Of a DNA stretch of 10,587 nt, positions 7,101-10,587 are shown piece by piece (positions within the stretch are counted from its first letter, which is position 1; each line of letters starts with the position of its first letter). Origin of the DNA: Acidobacteriota bacterium (lineage in GTDB: Bacteria > Acidobacteriota > Terriglobia > UBA7540); NCBI GenBank assembly GCA_021827245.1, contig JAKAWN010000225.1, positions 1 to 10,587 on the forward strand, given 5' to 3'. The notes beneath the pieces are model-generated. The model worked only from the letters and a program-made list of their open reading frames with translations. It ran no database searches and was not told the DNA's origin. Position numbers and translations under genes: made by a program.

Positions 7101-10100
7101 TCGTCTTCCCGAGCCATTTTGGCTCAGCGCAGAGGCACAGGCGGAAAAGTGGTTGGCTGAGGACTCTGCCGTCAACGCCCTCCGGCGAATGGGCGCCTGG
7201 ATCAACATCAGCGATCAAGTGGCGCGATTCGCTCGATATTTCCGGTCGGCGGAGCATTCAGCCCAGATCGGGGGAACCGAGCTCACGAAGCGAGAGGAAG
7301 CCTTCAAGAAGGGCGAAATCAATGTTCTCAGTTGCTCCACGACCATGGAGATGGGGGTGGACATCGGTGGACTCACCGCCGTTGCGATGAACAATGTTCC
7401 GCCTCACCCCGCCAACTTCCTGCAAAGGGCAGGGCGCGCCGGTCGGCGCGGCGAGTCGAGGGCCCTCAGCTTCACTATGTGCAAAGGAACCCCACATGGC
7501 GAGGCAGTTTTCGGCAACCCCCTTTGGCCTTTTATTACGCGGTTGGCAATGCCGAAAGTCGCATTGCAGAGTGAGCCCATTGTTCAGCGCCATGTGAATG
7601 CCTTCTCTCTTGCTGCGTTCCTCCGTGATAATGCGGCAGAGAGCGCGTTCAAACTGAGCACGGGCTGGTTCTTTGAATCCGCCGCGGAGGGGGAAAGCGC
7701 CCCGTGCGCGCGTTTCATTGGATGGCTTACGGGCGCGTGTGATCGGCTCGCGCCTGGGTTCCGTGACCTTGTTCGGCGGACTGTGCTCGATGGTACCGCG
7801 GCCGATGCGATTATCGAGCGCGTGTCGAAATCGGCCGAATTTGTGGCGAATCGCTGGCGGAATGAACTGGAAGCGCTGTTACAGCAGCAGGCGTTGGTGG
7901 CAACGAAGTCCGGGGATAGCAAAGCAGAAGTTGCAGTAAAGATGCAACTCGATCGCCTACGCGGCGAATACCTGCTGAGTGAGTTGGCAAATCTGGGCTT
8001 TTTGCCTGGATACGGCTTCCCAACAGGTGTGGTGCCATTTGTGACCACCACCCTTGAAGACATAGAACGGAAACATCAGAGGAAATCGGAACGCGAGGAT
8101 AACCGGAGTCGAAGAGCAGGCTATCCGAGCCGCAATTTGGCCTTGGCCATCCGGGACTACTGTCCCGGGAGCGATACAGTACTGGACGGCCGGGTGTACC
8201 GCTCTGGGGGCGTGACTTTGAACTGGCAGATCCCGGCTGAGGCGGAGGCAGCCCCGGAAATCCAGTCCCTTCGCTGGGTCTGGCGCTGTCATACCTGCGG
8301 CGGGAACGGTGTGCGCCATACCCTGCCTGAAAGGTGCCCAGAATGCGGAGAGAGCAATGCCAACAAGTTGCTCCGGCACCGGTTCTTGCGGCCGGGTGGG
8401 TTCGCCGTAGATTTGCGGGAACACCCGCACAACGATATTACGCGGCCCCAGTACATTCCCGTGCGCGATCCGCTCATTTCTCTTCAGGGCGCTGAATGGA
8501 TGCCACTGCCGCACCCCTCCTTGGGACGCTATCGGAGTGCCTCCGAGGGGCAGCTCTTCTATCGTACAGACGGCCTTTATGGCACAGGCTTTAGCTTGTG
8601 CTTGCGCTGTGGTCGTGCGGATTCAATGACAGTCCGCGGTGAGCGGCCGACGAGTCTTGACAGACACAAGCGCCTGCGTGGCGGCAAACTCAACGACCGG
8701 GAGGCGGAATGTCCCGGCAATGTTGAAGACTGGGCTATCGTGGATGATTTGCGCTTGGGCGTGGTTTCGTCCAGCGATGTTTTCGAGCTTCAGTTGCGGC
8801 ATGCTGGCACGGGTCACGCGAGCAGCCAGGTGGCCGCGTACACCATTGCCGTAGCTCTACGTATCGCGCTATGCCGATGTTTGGGTATCGAAGAACGGGA
8901 GATTGGCTGCCTAGCGACGCAAACGGCCGATGGAAATGGGGGCGTAGCGGTTTCCATCTTCCTGTATGACGCGGCGAGTGGAGGGGCGGGATACACCACG
9001 CAAGCAGCAGAGATGCTCCTGTCGCTCCTGCGAGATGCGCGAGACCTTCTCGACTGCCCGCGTGATTGCGACAGTGCATGCCAGGCCTGTGTGCTGGACT
9101 ACGACGCGCAGCATCATCGCGACCAACTCAATAGGCACGAGGCAATAGCCCTTCTCTCGCCCACCTTCCTGGCAGCAACTGATCTTCCGCCTGAACTGGG
9201 AGTGTTTGGCGCCCAATCGCGCCTAGAAATGGAGCCCATGGGATTGGCTCTGGCGCGCGAGTGGCAAAGGCGAGGTGGGACGGAAGCGAGGCTGTTTTTG
9301 GGCGGGGATCCTGCTAGCTGGGAGCCGCTTGCCTGGCGGGCTCGGCGCGATCTCACGCGGCTCGCAGAGGCAGGGGTACAGGTCTTGCTCATTGCTCCGA
9401 ACGGCATTCTAGAGCAACTAAGTGCTAGTCAGCGCGACGAACTGGCAGCGTTGGTCGTTTTCACGGGTGCCAGACTATATCAAGCAGATCGCCATCCGCT
9501 TGCAGGAACGCCTGGCCTGCCTCTTCTGGTGGAGCTGGGTAGCCAGGATGCGGGTGTCCGATGGGTCGCCGAAAACAGCGGAGCAACGGCGCCCGATCCG
9601 ACCTGGGGCCAAGGGTGTCGATTCGTTCGGGTTTCGATTTCCGCTGCGTTGCCAGTGATCCCGCCAAACTGGCGTCACGTGGATCAAGATTCCATACGGG
9701 AACGAGCTGCTGGGGTTGCGGAGCTGCGAATCGCAAATGAACTGAACGGGCCGCTGGTTACTTTCGGCGATCGTGCCTGGAACCATGTCCGTGCCCAAGT
9801 GCCAGAACTCGATCGATTCTTGCGGGGGAACCGGCTCGTAGAGGTCAGGTACAGCGACCGTTATCTGCGCTCGCCATTATCAGTGATGCTGGTATTTTCG
9901 CTGCTGAGGCCTCTCGCCGCCTTGGGAGATGGTGTGCGGGCATCTGTAGCCACAGAAACAGTCACGCGCGAAAATCCCCGGCCCCCCGTTGAGATTCAGC
10001 ATGATTGGCAGCTAGCTTGCGACAGGAGGGGGGTAGCCCATCAACTTTTCCCGCTCGCCTTTGAATCCTTCGAATGGAAGGAGAAGCTTAAGCGAGAGCT

Positions 10101-10323
10101 GCCGCACGCAAGGGAGCTTGAGCTTGTGCGCGTTGATGGTGCCCGGTGGGTTATGCGCCTGGATCAGGGCGTCGGATACTGGGGAATTGGGAAAAGGCGG
10201 CGAACTTCCTATCCATTCGAGAGTAGCCCGGGCGAGCAGCTCGATTTCCTAAAGGGGCTGTCGGCTGACGTGGAACCGGCTTACAATACCTATCCGACCC
10301 ACTGGTATCTGGCACCTGTATAG
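4165..10323 (+). CDS. druE: DruE-like giant SF2 DEAH helicase with DUF1998/MZB module
   Basis: The 2052-residue product has a full helicase core: YRHQVEAW (106-113), Walker A TSGTGSGKTE (128-137, Lys135), YPLNALIKSQ (168-177), TNATMLEYML (229-238), DEAH (260-263), SAT (297-299), ITFTDSRQGTARFA (about 642-655), TTMEMGVDIGG (about 1059-1069) and QRAGRAGRRGE (1087-1097). Cys groups at 443-489, 569-591, 1375-1394 and 1479/1482 suggest zinc sites. The DUF1998/MZB module carries D1602, GGAG (1606-1609) and Cys1631/1635/1639/1642. Such helicases (Hrq1, MrfA, DISARM DrmA) are ATP-driven translocases. About 400 residues follow the module, as expected for DruE, together with a 400-residue insertion between motifs IV and V containing a charged coiled-coil-like segment (about 684-735) and an acidic linker near 513-535. 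I chose ATG 4165, which overlaps druH; TTG 4138 would add nine residues. Only a weak AAGAAG-type ribosome site precedes it, which fits coupled translation. Confidence 0.9.
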   Translation: MRKANFFADISSHIIRRSSGAALALLGFRNDGLREHLRSLWEQDPGAAGALLADPVFETTFGWETTPEDLASFAPALLNPKVVQALGEPPHQLAEEYTFPSVRAPYRHQVEAWRELLREGDARSVLVTSGTGSGKTECFLVPILSDLADEVDRRGGASLSGVTALFLYPLNALIKSQRDRLIAWSEPFGGKIRFSLYNGNTPDQAKPEWLSEVPDRRTLRAQPPSILVTNATMLEYMLVRSEDRPIVDQSRGRLRWIVIDEAHTYIGSQAAELTLLLRRVMEAFGCNPEEIHFVATSATIGSGGEHARRCLAEFLADMAGVAPERVAVVEGRRKIPALSESTLQSADKLLASTADVDVSDTDLFEVLAADPRIRDLRARLMQQPQRLGELAQVLFNRKDVESRRLTLRALDLCARAKSGRDGTALLPLRGHLFERTISGLWACANSQCPGRGGELANPIWPFGSVYFERRLTCSDCRGPVFEVVQCGECGAEYLAAEEVPEGAVDRLIPRKFGEDEDEFQQELEPTEPDQDNGKEEPVSIAAYPRLLTQPHAASRPVTVSEDGVVDHSCSAGIKVYVRSPSDGDELECLTCGEKDRADRPLFMPVRVGAPFLLGAAIPTLLEQMPPAKTDGRSLPLDGRQLITFTDSRQGTARFAAKLQQEIERNYVRSLLYHSVAAAERRTSGADLQKAREEVTALESVAGSNPALKEILAEKKANLLRLKSPSLGKLSWEEAENKLLTTEEFTVRLMPNLKELTFGQLGDRQIARLSLLREFMLRPKRRFSLEGLGLLQLRYPSLETSTVPVVFQQRGVSKDEWTNLLHIAVDYFVRTGHPAVETPADVVWWLGFPGKPGLVIPPEAIKTKNVQRAWPSARSPQASRNRLVRLLTGAFGLSLADPEQSAIVDEMLTVLWQGILPALTRTEDGYRLELHTRAEITAVHNAWFCPVTRRLLPRAFLGQTPYQPLQAPSDLARCKPVEMPRLPEPFWLSAEAQAEKWLAEDSAVNALRRMGAWINISDQVARFARYFRSAEHSAQIGGTELTKREEAFKKGEINVLSCSTTMEMGVDIGGLTAVAMNNVPPHPANFLQRAGRAGRRGESRALSFTMCKGTPHGEAVFGNPLWPFITRLAMPKVALQSEPIVQRHVNAFSLAAFLRDNAAESAFKLSTGWFFESAAEGESAPCARFIGWLTGACDRLAPGFRDLVRRTVLDGTAADAIIERVSKSAEFVANRWRNELEALLQQQALVATKSGDSKAEVAVKMQLDRLRGEYLLSELANLGFLPGYGFPTGVVPFVTTTLEDIERKHQRKSEREDNRSRRAGYPSRNLALAIRDYCPGSDTVLDGRVYRSGGVTLNWQIPAEAEAAPEIQSLRWVWRCHTCGGNGVRHTLPERCPECGESNANKLLRHRFLRPGGFAVDLREHPHNDITRPQYIPVRDPLISLQGAEWMPLPHPSLGRYRSASEGQLFYRTDGLYGTGFSLCLRCGRADSMTVRGERPTSLDRHKRLRGGKLNDREAECPGNVEDWAIVDDLRLGVVSSSDVFELQLRHAGTGHASSQVAAYTIAVALRIALCRCLGIEEREIGCLATQTADGNGGVAVSIFLYDAASGGAGYTTQAAEMLLSLLRDARDLLDCPRDCDSACQACVLDYDAQHHRDQLNRHEAIALLSPTFLAATDLPPELGVFGAQSRLEMEPMGLALAREWQRRGGTEARLFLGGDPASWEPLAWRARRDLTRLAEAGVQVLLIAPNGILEQLSASQRDELAALVVFTGARLYQADRHPLAGTPGLPLLVELGSQDAGVRWVAENSGATAPDPTWGQGCRFVRVSISAALPVIPPNWRHVDQDSIRERAAGVAELRIANELNGPLVTFGDRAWNHVRAQVPELDRFLRGNRLVEVRYSDRYLRSPLSVMLVFSLLRPLAALGDGVRASVATETVTRENPRPPVEIQHDWQLACDRRGVAHQLFPLAFESFEWKEKLKRELPHARELELVRVDGARWVMRLDQGVGYWGIGKRRRTSYPFESSPGEQLDFLKGLSADVEPAYNTYPTHWYLAPV

Positions 10324-10328
10324 GTGGC

Positions 10329-10362
10329 AATGGCCAGCAATTTTGGCGCAGTATTGGCCATT
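10329..10362. terminator. Inverted repeat after druE, weak terminator candidate
   Basis: Perfect 8-bp arms, AATGGCCA (10329-10336) and TGGCCATT (10355-10362), flank an 18-nt loop just after the druE stop codon. A second GC-rich inverted repeat follows, CCACC (10372-10376) and GGTGG (10390-10394), around the palindrome CACGCGTG. Neither is followed by a run of T on either strand, so an intrinsic terminator is not proven. The position between converging genes makes a bidirectional transcription stop or mRNA 3'-end protection plausible. Confidence 0.35.
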
Positions 10363-10420
10363 AATGTTGACCCACCGGCCACGCGTGCGGGTGGCACCAA
10401 GGACGCCGTCTGCCAGCGCT

Positions 10421-10587
10421 TCAACCTCCATCGCCGGGCATGATCTCAGCGACTTCCAGGTTATCATACCACTCTCCATACAAGCGTACGAATCGCCCGA
10501 CAATAGCCTTAATCAGCGCTTGTCTATTCTGAAATGACTGACGCTGCGCCAGATATTGCACAGGAAAATCGGCCGCGTTTGGCGTAG
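10421..10587 (-). CDS. C-terminal end of an unidentified minus-strand gene (partial)
   Basis: On the minus strand a frame is open from the window edge (first full codon at 10585-10583) to TGA at 10423-10421, giving 54 visible residues. Composition is protein-like: a basic helical part (SFQNRQALIKAIVGRFVRLY) followed by GEWYDNLEVAEIMPGDGG before the stop. The gene converges on druE across a 97-nt gap. I do not recognise the family. It is not part of the two-gene Druantia set and may be a host gene or a neighbouring accessory gene. The + strand frame over 10343-10537 covers the same bases and looks like its shadow, being rich in Ser, Pro and Arg. Confidence 0.5.
   Translation of the reverse strand, partial: TPNAADFPVQYLAQRQSFQNRQALIKAIVGRFVRLYGEWYDNLEVAEIMPGDGG

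Noticed and set aside
9001..9120. Catalytic role for the cluster of Cys and His around residues 1631-1656 of DruE
   Set aside because: Spacing CX3CX3CX2C fits the structural zinc module of DUF1998/MZB helicases rather than an active site.
816..10323. DISARM, BREX or Dpd system as the identity of the operon
   Set aside because: No methyltransferase, PLD nuclease gene, PglZ-type protein, or Dpd biosynthesis gene is present; the helicase is longer than I expect for DrmA and is paired only with the DruH-like protein.
10249..10503. Minus-strand frame of 84 residues reaching into the end of druE
   Set aside because: It overlaps the druE coding end and shares bases with the better minus-strand frame that ends at 10421; most likely a shadow, though a frameshifted extension of that gene cannot be fully excluded.

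Overview
The window is moderately GC-rich chromosomal or accessory DNA with Shine-Dalgarno-led genes, most likely from a proteobacterium (beta or gamma class fits best). The class is inferred from codon style and gene type; no marker gene in the window fixes the species.

About 9.5 of the 10.6 kb is one two-gene operon on the + strand. The first gene (816-4172, 1118 aa) encodes a large protein with no recognisable catalytic motif. The second (4165-10323, 2052 aa) encodes a giant SF2 helicase with a complete DEAH motif set, several Cys zinc sites, a DUF1998/MZB-type four-Cys module and a C-terminal extension of about 400 residues. The pair, its order, the protein sizes and the helicase architecture match a type III Druantia anti-phage system (druH + druE). 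The genes overlap by 8 nt (ATGCGTAA), so they are probably translationally coupled.

The first 815 bases hold no convincing large gene. They contain a perfect extended -10 promoter box overlapped by a 15-nt palindrome (147-164), a possible short reading frame ending inside a strong 60-nt hairpin that partly resembles an integron attC site (318-382), a pair of imperfect direct repeats (505-545 and 585-615) with a weak promoter candidate between them, and a small frame (610-819) whose stop overlaps the druH start as ATGA. This looks like a mosaic or decayed junction, as expected at the edge of a mobile defence locus.

Downstream of druE is a 97-nt convergent intergenic gap with two inverted repeats. 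After it comes the C-terminal end of an unidentified minus-strand gene (stop at 10421-10423) that runs off the window.

Functionally, the operon is likely a self-contained phage-defence unit: DruE would supply ATP-driven nucleic-acid translocation, and DruH an unknown partner, sensing or effector role. The described system is known; what remains open is the function of DruH, of the large insertion in the second helicase core domain, and of the DruE C-terminal region.
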